Positions 1 through 8,373 of a stretch of DNA of 64,000 nucleotides are shown here, in pieces. The DNA comes from Thermoanaerobaculia bacterium (GTDB lineage: Bacteria; Acidobacteriota; Thermoanaerobaculia; Multivoradales; JAIOJS01): contig JAUIDB010000006.1 in NCBI GenBank assembly GCA_030429235.1, positions 62,001 through 126,000 on the forward strand, given 5' to 3'. Each line of letters starts with the position of its first letter. Position 1 is the stretch's first letter. Position numbers and translations under genes: made by a program. Under the pieces are notes generated by a model. It did not search any database, was not told the origin of the DNA, and worked only from the letters and a program-made list of their open reading frames with translations.

Positions 1-437
1 TCGAGCCACTGCAGCAGGCCCACCAGAGTGACCGTGGCCAGACTCAGCAGGAGGCCCCAGCGAACCGCTTCCAACCAGGAGGGGTGGTAGCGCAGTGCGA
101 CGATGAGGAGCAGCAGGAGCGGATAGAGCAGCAGGTACTGGTTGATCTCGTAGAGGTAGTTGGCCGGAACCCAGCTCCAGAGTCCCGAGGTGGCGAGATA
201 CAGCAGGAGCAGTCCGAGGAGTGCTAGCGGGGGGCGGAGGGCAGCTCTCCCGAGCTCGTGCCAGTGACGAGCCCGGCCGAGGGTCCAGATCAAGGCGACG
301 ACGGCTAGCCAGCCGAGGACCGATAGGACGACGAGCTTCGGTTCCCGATACAGAACGAGTCGGATTCCCTCGACCCGTATAGACCAGAGGGCCAGGGCGG
401 GAAGAAAGGCCATCAGGAAGAGGAGGATCCGGACCAT
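1..437 (-). CDS. O-antigen ligase-like membrane protein, N-terminal part only
   Basis: The frame opens with ATG at 437 and stays open for 145 codons to the window edge, so the C-terminal part is missing. The start shares one base with the stop of the upstream 926-residue membrane protein gene (TGATG), suggesting translational coupling. The visible part starts MVRILLFLMAFLPAL and has four or five hydrophobic helices, one followed by the polar stretch SGLWSWVPANYLYEINQY. Several short helices with loops of this kind are typical of Wzy polymerases and O-antigen ligases, which move lipid-linked glycans at the periplasmic face of the inner membrane. The diagnostic large periplasmic loop lies outside the window, so the family call is tentative. 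That it is a polytopic membrane protein is secure. Confidence 0.6.
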   Translation of the reverse strand, partial: MVRILLFLMAFLPALALWSIRVEGIRLVLYREPKLVVLSVLGWLAVVALIWTLGRARHWHELGRAALRPPLALLGLLLLYLATSGLWSWVPANYLYEINQYLLLYPLLLLLIVALRYHPSWLEAVRWGLLLSLATVTLVGLLQWL

Positions 438-3217
438 CAGGGGCTCCAGAGCCTAGAGACCGTGCGCCAGGTCCAGAGCAGCGCGACGAGCGACGGCAGT
501 AGGGTCCAATACCAGGATCCCAAACGCCGAGGCATCAGGGCGAGGAGGGAGAGGGCGATCGCGATCCGCGGGTGGCTGAGGGGTTCGGAGGCCAGGCTGG
601 GGCCGACGGCGGCGGCCAGGTTGGCCAGCGCCAGGGCCAGGGTCGCGCCGTACAGGGGTCGGACGCTCGCGTTGCGACGTAGCAGGGCCAGCGCGGCCGC
701 TACCGAGAAGGGAAACCCGAGAAACCAGCCCTGTCGGCTGGAGTACAGGAGTCCCACGTTGGCGAGATCGAGGGGCTCCAGTCGGAGGTGGCGCCACGTG
801 ACGAGCCCGTCGACCGGGGACCACCATACGAGGAGCATGGACGACAGGCTCGCGAGGCCGAAGCCGAGACCGACCCAGGACCAGGCAGTAGGGAGTCGAC
901 GTGGACCAGCGAGGTCGTAGCCCAGGAGAGCCAGGGGGAGGAGGGCCCAGAATGGGTCGAGGGTCGCGGCGATCGCCAGGAGCGCTCCCCACGTTGCGGC
1001 ACGTCGCGGGGAGCAGTTGTTCCAGGAGTCGTCGGACCAGGCGAGCAGCGGTAGTGCCAGGCAGCAGAGTTCCAGCAGGGTGCTGGTGGGAAGCAGCGCC
1101 CATCCGGCGATGAGGCTGCAGGGGAGGGCCAGGAAGGCGAAGAGGCGATCGGAGACCTCGCCACCTCGAGACCTCCTGACGGCGATGACGGCGAGGCCGA
1201 ACAACAACAGAAGGTTGCCCAGGACGACTCGATCCAGACCGACGGCAGCGGCGGTCAGCAGGAAGAGTCCGGCGAGGTCGTAGGCTGGAAGGGGTTCCCG
1301 CAGTGTTAGCCCCACCGGACCATCGGTCCAACGACTCGCGGCACGTTCGCGGTCCCGTTCCTGGTAGAGGGCGTCCCCATCGAGGTCGACGCTCGAGGTG
1401 GCCAACCAGACCGTGGCCTGGCCGGAGCGCGGCTCGACGCGGCTCGCCGGCAAGGGAATCGGGGGGATACTCTGAGCGGGGAGCAGTGGGTCGAGCAGTC
1501 CACGGATCCGAGGTACCACCTGCACCCGTTGCAGCTGGATGGTTGCCTCTCCCGAGGCGACGGCGGCTTCGATCTCTAGACTCCGCGTGGCGCGCAGCGC
1601 GGCAGCCTCGCCGGGCACTGTGATCTGGCGGGTGAACGAGCCTTCCGAAGTGGGGAGATCGACCGTGAACCAGGGCACCTCCCCGTCCCCGAACAGCTTC
1701 AGGACCATGGTTGCCTCTGCCTCAGCTCCGGCGATGTGCCCCTCGACGACGATTCGGAAGTCCGGGGGTAGGGATCCGATCGGAATGGAGATCGATCGGG
1801 GTTGCCCGGGGCGCAGCACCAGGTGCACCTGGTCGGCGCGCGCGGTCTCGCGGTCGAGGCGTCGGAAGTCGTCGGCCGGGCTGAGCAGAACCGTCCACGA
1901 GTTGCTCTGGGTATAAGGCCAGACGGCAAGCGGGCGGTACGGATTCTGGCGCCAGGCGGCGACCTCGGCCGCCCAGGACGGGTGGCCCAGGCGGTGGTGA
2001 ATGAAGTAGACCGGCTCGCGGTCGTGGCGCAAGATCGGCTCGGCCCAGTAGCCGAGGAGTCCACTGGCGGTGGCGAGGAGTAGACCGGCGCAGGCCGACC
2101 ACCGGACCCAGCGTGCGGGGCGCTGGTCGGTGGCCAGCAGGACCAGGAGCAGGAGCACGATCGACCCCGAGACCACGGCGTAGCGGCCTACAGGTAGTCC
2201 GTGGGCCAGGATCGAGGTGGCCACCAGGCTGCATACCAGGCTCGCCACCGCGACGCGGGCTTCGCGGCTGTCGATCGAGCGCAGACTCCTCATCAGGACG
2301 AGAAGGACGACCGCCAGCAAGGGCAGGACTCCGAGTCCCAGTCGGGTCAGGCTCTCGCGAAGCTCGAAGGAGACGGCCATTCCCACCCACGGCTGGACGA
2401 GGTGTTCGAGGAATAGAGCGGCGAGCCCGGACGGGTGACGAACCGAGGCGAGTCGATCGATGGCGGAAGCCTGAGCCCAGTAACCGACCAGACAGACTCC
2501 TTGCACCAACGCGGTCAGGGTGACGAGCGTCGCCTGGGCCCGGGCTTCGCGCGAAGGTCGGAGGTAGGCTCGCAGCAGATAGACAGGAGCCAGAATCACG
2601 GTATAGGCACCCGTGAGACCACCGAGCAGGAGGAGCAACCGGTAGGCGCGGCGTCGAAGACGGGTCGTTTCGTCGAGATTCTCGAAGAGGAGGAGGAAGG
2701 CGACGATTCCCAGCCATACCTGAGCCTGAATGATCTGGAGCCAGACCTCGGGGCGGAACGGGCTGCCTATGACCAGGAGCAGGCAGGCGAGCAGTTGGCG
2801 TGGCGCCCGGCCCCAGAACCTCGATCGACCCCAGAGCAGCACCGCAATCGGCAGGAGCTGGACCAGCAGCGCGATTCCGGTTGTGACCCCGGCGGCCAGC
2901 TCCATCGGCAGGGCGTTGGCGAGGAGAGCTCCCAGGTTGGCGACCAGGTGGAGGTATCCGGCCGGGCCATCGCTGGTGGGCACGAGAAGCAGGGTCCGGA
3001 GGGGGTCATGGCCGAACGCGTAGGCCAGGTACACGGCGGCCTCTTCGGCGACCAGACGGGGCGCGAGCAACAGTTGTGGGGCACGCAGCACCGTCGTCAC
3101 GAGGCACGCGGCCAGCACGATCCAGCGCCCGGAGGAGGACAGTGGACGTTCGTCGTCGAGCAGTCGGCGAAGCGCGGCCTGCGGGGTAGCTTTCTCGACC
3201 GAATCCGGGAGCGACAT
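437..3217 (-). CDS. large polytopic membrane protein with an internal beta-rich domain
   Basis: 926 residues. About ten hydrophobic helices occupy residues 30-390. A soluble, beta-rich segment follows at about 400-620, then a second block of six to eight helices runs to the C-terminus. Just before the second block is the acidic stretch DLDGDALYQERDRERA. Its position and composition recall the first luminal loop of GT-C type lipid-linked glycosyltransferases (a catalytic Asp between two helices), but I could not confirm a family. The gene couples through TGATG to the O-antigen-ligase-like gene downstream, so a role in surface-polysaccharide assembly is plausible by context. The start ATG at 3217 gives the only long N-terminus without a better candidate nearby. 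Confidence 0.75.
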   Translation of the reverse strand: MSLPDSVEKATPQAALRRLLDDERPLSSSGRWIVLAACLVTTVLRAPQLLLAPRLVAEEAAVYLAYAFGHDPLRTLLLVPTSDGPAGYLHLVANLGALLANALPMELAAGVTTGIALLVQLLPIAVLLWGRSRFWGRAPRQLLACLLLVIGSPFRPEVWLQIIQAQVWLGIVAFLLLFENLDETTRLRRRAYRLLLLLGGLTGAYTVILAPVYLLRAYLRPSREARAQATLVTLTALVQGVCLVGYWAQASAIDRLASVRHPSGLAALFLEHLVQPWVGMAVSFELRESLTRLGLGVLPLLAVVLLVLMRSLRSIDSREARVAVASLVCSLVATSILAHGLPVGRYAVVSGSIVLLLLVLLATDQRPARWVRWSACAGLLLATASGLLGYWAEPILRHDREPVYFIHHRLGHPSWAAEVAAWRQNPYRPLAVWPYTQSNSWTVLLSPADDFRRLDRETARADQVHLVLRPGQPRSISIPIGSLPPDFRIVVEGHIAGAEAEATMVLKLFGDGEVPWFTVDLPTSEGSFTRQITVPGEAAALRATRSLEIEAAVASGEATIQLQRVQVVPRIRGLLDPLLPAQSIPPIPLPASRVEPRSGQATVWLATSSVDLDGDALYQERDRERAASRWTDGPVGLTLREPLPAYDLAGLFLLTAAAVGLDRVVLGNLLLLFGLAVIAVRRSRGGEVSDRLFAFLALPCSLIAGWALLPTSTLLELCCLALPLLAWSDDSWNNCSPRRAATWGALLAIAATLDPFWALLPLALLGYDLAGPRRLPTAWSWVGLGFGLASLSSMLLVWWSPVDGLVTWRHLRLEPLDLANVGLLYSSRQGWFLGFPFSVAAALALLRRNASVRPLYGATLALALANLAAAVGPSLASEPLSHPRIAIALSLLALMPRRLGSWYWTLLPSLVALLWTWRTVSRLWSP

Positions 3218-3273
3218 CGGCGGAGGGTTCGAACGTCGAAGCGACGGGAGGGGTTCCCCCGCCGCGGGCGACG

Positions 3274-5571
3274 TCAGCGGCTCGCCGGCTCCCGATCGCT
3301 CCTCTGGCCGATGGCGAAGAGGTGGCGATGTCCCCGCAGGAGCAGCAGGCCATCCGAGGCGGCCGGCGTCGTCATCAACTTCTCGCTCAGTTCGTTGGTC
3401 GCCACCAGGTCGTAGCGGTCTCCGGCTCGGACGACATAGGTCGTTCCGTCTTCCGAACTGAAGAAGAGGAGACCATCGGCGGCGATCGGCGAGGCGGAGA
3501 AGCTCTCACTGTGGCCGACCCGAGCCCGGTAGATCTCTTCGCCGCTCGCGGCCTCGTAGGCGACCAGGCGACCGTTGTTGTGCAGGACGTAGAGCTGGCC
3601 ACGGTAGTGGATCGGAGTCGGAATGTAGGTCCCTCCGCGCTCGGCGCTCCAAGGAATCGCTTCGCTTGCGGTCGCGTCCTCGGGAAGGTCGAGCGAACCG
3701 CGAGATCCGGGTCGGATGGCGTAGATCGGGCGGGCCGGTGGATAGCCGCCGGTGACGAAGGCGTGGCCGTCTCCGACCACTGGTGAGGCGACGGTGATCT
3801 CCGAGTTGGGGCTGAGGGTCCACAGCTCCTCTCCCGTGCTCGCGTCGTAGCCGCGAATCGTCGGCGCGTTGGTGATCAGTTCCGTAGGACCGTTGGGATT
3901 CTCAAGCAGCGTCGGCGTACCCCAGGACGAGATCTCGTCTCGCTCCGTGCGCCAGACCTCTTCGCCGCTCGTGGCGTCGTACGCGGCCACGAAGGAGTCT
4001 CCCGAGATGTCCACCTGTACCAGTACCTTGTCGCCCCACAGGATGGGGGAACTCGCGAACTCCCACTCGTACGTCGGATCGTAGAACCAGCCGGACGACA
4101 GCGTCCCCAGGTCCTTCTTCCAGAGAAGCTTGCCGGCGTGGTCGTAGCAGTACAACCCGGCAGAGCCAAAGGACACCACGAGCCGTTTGGCGTCGACGGC
4201 TGGGGTGGGACTGGCATGGCTCGACTTGAGATGGCGCCGTACCTTGGGTTGGCCCCGGGTCGCCTCCTGTTCCCACAGCACTTCGCCACTCGATAGATCG
4301 AGGGCGAGGACCTTCCAGACCTGGACGGAGTCGTCCTCGACCGAGGAGACATCGCCGTACAGGCCGGTCTTGAGACTATCGTCGCCGTCGACCGAGACGG
4401 CCGTGGCGAGAAACACCCGGTCTCCCCACACCACGGGGCTCGCGAGTCCCAGTCCCGGGATCGGAGTCTTCCACGCGACCTCGACCCCGGTGGCACCATC
4501 CCAGACCGTGGGAACGCCCTGCCCGTCGGCGTTGCCCGCTCGGTTGGCGCCGCGAAACGCTGGCCAGGGGCGAGCTGCCGTGCGCACCGCGGGGGGGCTC
4601 ATCGGTGGTTCTGCCCCCGGGGATTCGGAGTCCGCTACCGTCGGAGTGGGGTCTGGTTCGACCCTCGGAGTCGCCGCTGGGTCGGCGGAGGCAACTTCAC
4701 CCTTCTCCGTCGTGACCCGTTCGAAGGGATGGCGCCGCTCTCCGCTCTGGTAGATGAAGCGGAGACTCGCCCCCTCGGCGGGCTCGAACTCCAGGGTCGA
4801 GTCGGCCGAACCCAGCACCGCGAACGAGTTCTGGTTGCGGGGCACGAGGCCGCGCACATCGTCTTCGGAGAGGAACAGCTGGTAGCCATCCTCGGCTCTC
4901 TGTAGCCGAGCCGTCACTCCGAATTCGGCGTTGTGGTAACTACCCTGCATCGCCTCCCAGCGCTCGGCTGAGAGACTGAACTCGTCGGCCTCACCTTCCG
5001 GAAGGGCCGCGGTGAGCTCCTGGGCCATCTCGTCTTGGTCCTGGGATCGAGCGAGGTCTCGGCTGGCTCGAAGTCCCTCCACCGAGACCCGTTGTCGTGC
5101 GATCAGGGTCCGCGCGATCTCCATCTCCTCGGCCTCGACCGCGGCCAGCAGCAGGGAGTCGAGATCCTCTCCCTCCTCGCGGAGGTTCTGGACCAGCGCC
5201 AGGACGATGGCTCGGTGGTCGTCGGACTCGTCGAGGCTGCCCTGAACCCAACCGATGGCAGTGGTCCCGTAGAAGGTGTCCTTGATCTCGGGATCCGCCC
5301 CCCGGTCGAGGAGGGCTCGGACCATCTCGAGATTCACCTTGTCGCAGGCAAAGAAGAGCGCCGTAGCCCCGTAGCGCGACTGCGCGTTGGGATCGACGCC
5401 GTCCGCGAGCAGCGCCCGGACCTTGGCGAGATCGTTGGCTTGGGCGGCTGCGATCAACTCGTCTCCCTTCTTCTCCGCGGCTCCCAGGGAACTGCCGAGC
5501 AGGGTGATGAGGAGGAGGAAACCGCCGAGACAGGAGCGCGAGAACCGGCTCGAAGATGGGTCGGAGAACAT
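3274..5571 (-). CDS. secreted ankyrin-repeat / PQQ-like beta-propeller fusion protein
   Basis: 765 residues from the ATG at 5571, chosen because GAGG lies five bases upstream and the start gives a clean signal peptide (basic SSRFSRSC, then GGFLLLITLLGSSLGAA). An in-frame ATG at 5607 would add 12 residues without this fit. Residues 35-160 hold two to three ankyrin repeats, for example AAQANDLAKVRALLADGVDP. A linker rich in Pro, Thr and Glu follows. From about residue 330 to the end is a PQQ-like propeller with repeated Trp-docking segments such as SGEVLWEQEA, GKLLWKKDLG, SGEEVWRTER and TGEELWTLS. PQQ-type propellers are often scaffolds (BamB, for instance) rather than enzymes; no dehydrogenase active site is evident. 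The cargo or partner is unknown. Confidence 0.85.
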   Translation of the reverse strand: MFSDPSSSRFSRSCLGGFLLLITLLGSSLGAAEKKGDELIAAAQANDLAKVRALLADGVDPNAQSRYGATALFFACDKVNLEMVRALLDRGADPEIKDTFYGTTAIGWVQGSLDESDDHRAIVLALVQNLREEGEDLDSLLLAAVEAEEMEIARTLIARQRVSVEGLRASRDLARSQDQDEMAQELTAALPEGEADEFSLSAERWEAMQGSYHNAEFGVTARLQRAEDGYQLFLSEDDVRGLVPRNQNSFAVLGSADSTLEFEPAEGASLRFIYQSGERRHPFERVTTEKGEVASADPAATPRVEPDPTPTVADSESPGAEPPMSPPAVRTAARPWPAFRGANRAGNADGQGVPTVWDGATGVEVAWKTPIPGLGLASPVVWGDRVFLATAVSVDGDDSLKTGLYGDVSSVEDDSVQVWKVLALDLSSGEVLWEQEATRGQPKVRRHLKSSHASPTPAVDAKRLVVSFGSAGLYCYDHAGKLLWKKDLGTLSSGWFYDPTYEWEFASSPILWGDKVLVQVDISGDSFVAAYDATSGEEVWRTERDEISSWGTPTLLENPNGPTELITNAPTIRGYDASTGEELWTLSPNSEITVASPVVGDGHAFVTGGYPPARPIYAIRPGSRGSLDLPEDATASEAIPWSAERGGTYIPTPIHYRGQLYVLHNNGRLVAYEAASGEEIYRARVGHSESFSASPIAADGLLFFSSEDGTTYVVRAGDRYDLVATNELSEKLMTTPAASDGLLLLRGHRHLFAIGQRSDREPASR

Positions 5572-5636
5572 GGATACCTCGCTTCTTGGGTTGACGGTTC
5601 CGATCATAGCGAACTGCCAGCGGTATTCTCGGGGGC

Positions 5637-6413
5637 ATGAACCGACTGCTCCTGGACCCTTCCGAACTGAACGATGCGGGTGTCGTTCGTCTGGTCGGTC
5701 GCCGGGCGCGCCATCTGGTCGAGGTTCTGAGAGTCGACCGCGGGAGGAGGGTGCGCACTGCGGTCCTGGATGTCGGACGGACCGAGGCGACGGTGCGAGC
5801 GGTGGGCGAGGACTGGGTCGAGTTGGCGATCGGCGACGAGCCGACGCCGCCGCTGCCAGAACCGGAACTTCGGCTGATCCTCGCCTTGCCGCGGCCCAAG
5901 ACGGTGCGTCGGATCGTGCTGGACGCCACGACGTTGGGGGTGACCCGGATCGACCTGGTCAACGCCTGGCGGGTCGAGAAGAGCTACTTCGACTCGCCGC
6001 TCCTGGCGGCAGAGAGACTCTCCGCCGCGGCCCGACTGGGGGCGGAGCAGGGCGATCGCTGCCGACTCCCCCAGATCGAGGTCCACTCCCGGCTGATGCC
6101 GTTGCTGTCCTCGCTGGAGATTCCACCCTCCGTGGCGGCCCTGCTGGCCCAGCCAGGCGCACCGCACGGCGTTGCCGACCAGCTCGGAGAGCGCCGGCCG
6201 GAGGCGTACTGGCTGGCATTGGGACCCGAACGGGGCTGGATCGAGCGCGAGGTGCAGACCCTGGTCGAGGTGGGGTTTGCGCCGGTGCAACTCTGCGCGG
6301 GGATCCTGAGGAGCGAGGCCGCCGTCGTGGCGGCACTGGCGCAGGTCCTTCTGGTTCGGGACCGTGGTCGCGAGGTGGAGGCCCCGGTGCGCGTCGGCGA
6401 TCAGTCGGGGTAG
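5637..6413 (+). CDS. rsmE: 16S rRNA (uracil-1498-N3)-methyltransferase RsmE
   Basis: 258 residues, the normal RsmE length. RsmE methylates N3 of U1498 in helix 44 of 16S rRNA using S-adenosylmethionine. The N-terminal PUA-like part contains ARHLVEVLRVDRGRRV. The C-terminal SPOUT knot carries the signatures LALGPERGW (about residue 198) and AGILRSEAAVVAALAQ, corresponding to the usual GPEGG and RILRTETA motifs. The charged RNA-contact stretch of typical members (SxRS) appears here as AARLGAEQGDR, a divergent form. The gene is divergent from the ankyrin/PQQ gene and its last 13 bases overlap the end of the convergent dehydrogenase gene. Confidence 0.93.
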   Translation: MNRLLLDPSELNDAGVVRLVGRRARHLVEVLRVDRGRRVRTAVLDVGRTEATVRAVGEDWVELAIGDEPTPPLPEPELRLILALPRPKTVRRIVLDATTLGVTRIDLVNAWRVEKSYFDSPLLAAERLSAAARLGAEQGDRCRLPQIEVHSRLMPLLSSLEIPPSVAALLAQPGAPHGVADQLGERRPEAYWLALGPERGWIEREVQTLVEVGFAPVQLCAGILRSEAAVVAALAQVLLVRDRGREVEAPVRVGDQSG

Positions 6414-7354
6414 TCGATCAGGATCTTCAACGCGCCCGGACGCGCGGCGTGTTCGAAGGCCTCGAGGGCACGATGGAGTGGGTATCGGGCTTCGATCAAG
6501 TCGTCGACGACCACCTGGCGTCGGGCCAACTGCTCGAGCGCCGGGGCGAACGGACCGCAGCGTGAACCGACCAGCGTGAGCTCATCGACCACCACCGCGG
6601 CGGCGTCGAGGGTCAGCTCGCCGGCGTAGGTGCTCTTCATCACCAGGGTGCCGCGCGGGACCAGAGCGCGTCGCGCGAGTTCGAATCCCTCGGGGTTGCC
6701 GGTACATTCGACCGCCAGATCAAAGCTGCGCTCGGGTAGCTCCGCAGCGCGGACCGTAGGGATGCCCTGGGCCTCGAGGAGGGCGAGGGATCGGTCGCGT
6801 CGGCCGAGGGCCTGCACCTTGCAGCCGCGCTGGAACAGTGACCGTGCGATCAACTGGCCGAGCTTGCCGGTGCCGACCACCAGGCAGCGCTGGCTGGGAT
6901 CCAGAGCGACCTGTTCGCCGATTTCGAGGGCGGCGGCCAGCGGTTCGGTGAAGGTGGCGACGTCGGTGGAAACGGATTCCGGGACCAGGTGAAGGTTGTC
7001 TACCGGCAGTCGGAGGTATTCGGCGAAGGCGCCGTCTCGACCGACGATCCCGAGTACGGTACGGGTCGCGCAGTGGGTCGGGACTCCCGATCGACAGAGT
7101 GCGCAGTCGCCACAGGAGGCGTTGATCTCCCCCACCACCCGTCGACCACGGAGCGCGTCCGGTCCCTCCTCGACCACCCCGACGAACTCGTGGCCGAGCA
7201 CGCCGCGGAAAGGGTAGTAGCCAGCGACCAGCTCGAGGTCCGTATTGCATACCCCGGCGCGCCGGACCCGCACCAAGGCCTCGCCCGGCACGCAGTCGGG
7301 TCGAGGTATCTCGCGTACGGAAAGCTCTCCTTCGTCCAGCCAAAGCGCTTGCAT
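6401..7354 (-). CDS. zinc-dependent medium-chain alcohol dehydrogenase family protein
   Basis: 317 residues from ATG 7354 (MQALWLDEGELSV, the usual family N-terminus); ATG 7378 would add eight residues. Catalytic-zinc ligands are visible in AGVCNTDLELV and VLGHEFVGVVEEG. The structural-zinc lobe is CGDCALCRSGVPTHC, with all four cysteines. The NAD(P)-binding Rossmann segment is RCLVVGTGKLGQLIARSLFQ, slightly off the usual GxGxxG. The protein should oxidise or reduce an alcohol, polyol or sugar with a nicotinamide cofactor; the substrate cannot be read from sequence. It converges on rsmE with a 13-base overlap. Confidence 0.9.
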   Translation of the reverse strand: MQALWLDEGELSVREIPRPDCVPGEALVRVRRAGVCNTDLELVAGYYPFRGVLGHEFVGVVEEGPDALRGRRVVGEINASCGDCALCRSGVPTHCATRTVLGIVGRDGAFAEYLRLPVDNLHLVPESVSTDVATFTEPLAAALEIGEQVALDPSQRCLVVGTGKLGQLIARSLFQRGCKVQALGRRDRSLALLEAQGIPTVRAAELPERSFDLAVECTGNPEGFELARRALVPRGTLVMKSTYAGELTLDAAAVVVDELTLVGSRCGPFAPALEQLARRQVVVDDLIEARYPLHRALEAFEHAARPGALKILIDYPD

Positions 7355-7445
7355 GGAGTGTGGCTCTCTTTTTGACATTTTCGGATTCTATGGCTCGTTT
7401 TGGACAGGGGCCCGCAGGAGACCTCGACGCTGGTATCGTCGGTCC

Positions 7446-8345
7446 ATGAGAATCTACACCTCGCTCGGTTTGATGGTCCTCCTGAGTGGCTCATTGGGGG
7501 CGCAGGTGCCATCGACCGACATCTACGTCGTGTCCATCGAGGGGGAGGGTGACGAGAGGCCTCGCTTCGGAGAACCCCGAAACCTGACCGATCGCGAGGG
7601 CTACGACAACCAGCCAGCGTTCCTGCTCGACGGCAGCGGGCTGCTCTACACCTCGATCCGGGACGATCAGGCCGATATCTATCGCTACGATTTCGCCGCC
7701 GATACGGCGGCGGCCGTGACGTCGACGCCGGAGAGCGAGTACTCGCCGACCCCGATCGATGGGGGCCGAGGCATGTCGGTGGTCCGGGTCGAGGCCGACG
7801 GCCGCCAGAGGCTCTGGCGGTTCGCCTTGACGGCCACCAAGACGCCAGGGGTCGAACTCCTGCTCGAGGAGGCCGAGCCGGTCGGTTACCACGCCTGGGG
7901 GGAGCAGGGAGCGTTGCTGCTGTTCGTCCTCGGGGAACCCCACACCCTGCAGTGGTGGGTGCCAGGAGCCGACCCCACGATCGTGGCCGAGTCGATCGGA
8001 CGTTCGCTGCACCGCATCCCGGGGAGTCAGCGATTCAGCTTCGTGCAGCAGAGCGAAGACGGCAACCAGCTGTCCTCGTTTGATCCCGCTACCGGGCAGG
8101 TCGAGGTGCTCATCGGCACCCGACCGGAGCGGGAGGACCATGCCTGGGACCGTGAGGGGCGGGCCTGGATGTCCGACGGCAGTCGTCTATACCGCTACTG
8201 CCCCGCGTGTGGCGGCGGCTGGCGCCGGATGGTCGACTTCGGGAACCAGGGGCTCGGTGCGATCACCCGACTCGCTTTCTCGCCCGATGGCCGCCAGTTG
8301 GCCCTGGTGGTCGAGCGAGCCGCTGAGACTTCGCCGACGGAGTAG
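7446..8345 (+). CDS. exported TolB/WD40-like beta-propeller protein
   Basis: 299 residues starting at ATG 7446, chosen because it gives a compact signal peptide (MRIYTSLGLMVLLSGSLGAQ). The mature part has repeated blades of the PD40/TolB kind: NLTDREGYDNQPAFLLDG, TSTPESEYSPTPIDGGRG and, at the C-terminus, ITRLAFSPDGRQLALVVE. The stretch YCPACGGGW near residue 250 has a single CxxC and is not a full zinc site. The protein is probably periplasmic, with a binding or scaffold role. It is not clearly linked to the Hsp70 gene 28 bases downstream. Confidence 0.8.
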   Translation: MRIYTSLGLMVLLSGSLGAQVPSTDIYVVSIEGEGDERPRFGEPRNLTDREGYDNQPAFLLDGSGLLYTSIRDDQADIYRYDFAADTAAAVTSTPESEYSPTPIDGGRGMSVVRVEADGRQRLWRFALTATKTPGVELLLEEAEPVGYHAWGEQGALLLFVLGEPHTLQWWVPGADPTIVAESIGRSLHRIPGSQRFSFVQQSEDGNQLSSFDPATGQVEVLIGTRPEREDHAWDREGRAWMSDGSRLYRYCPACGGGWRRMVDFGNQGLGAITRLAFSPDGRQLALVVERAAETSPTE

Positions 8346-8373
8346 GTAGGCACCTCTCCTAGAATATCGAGTG

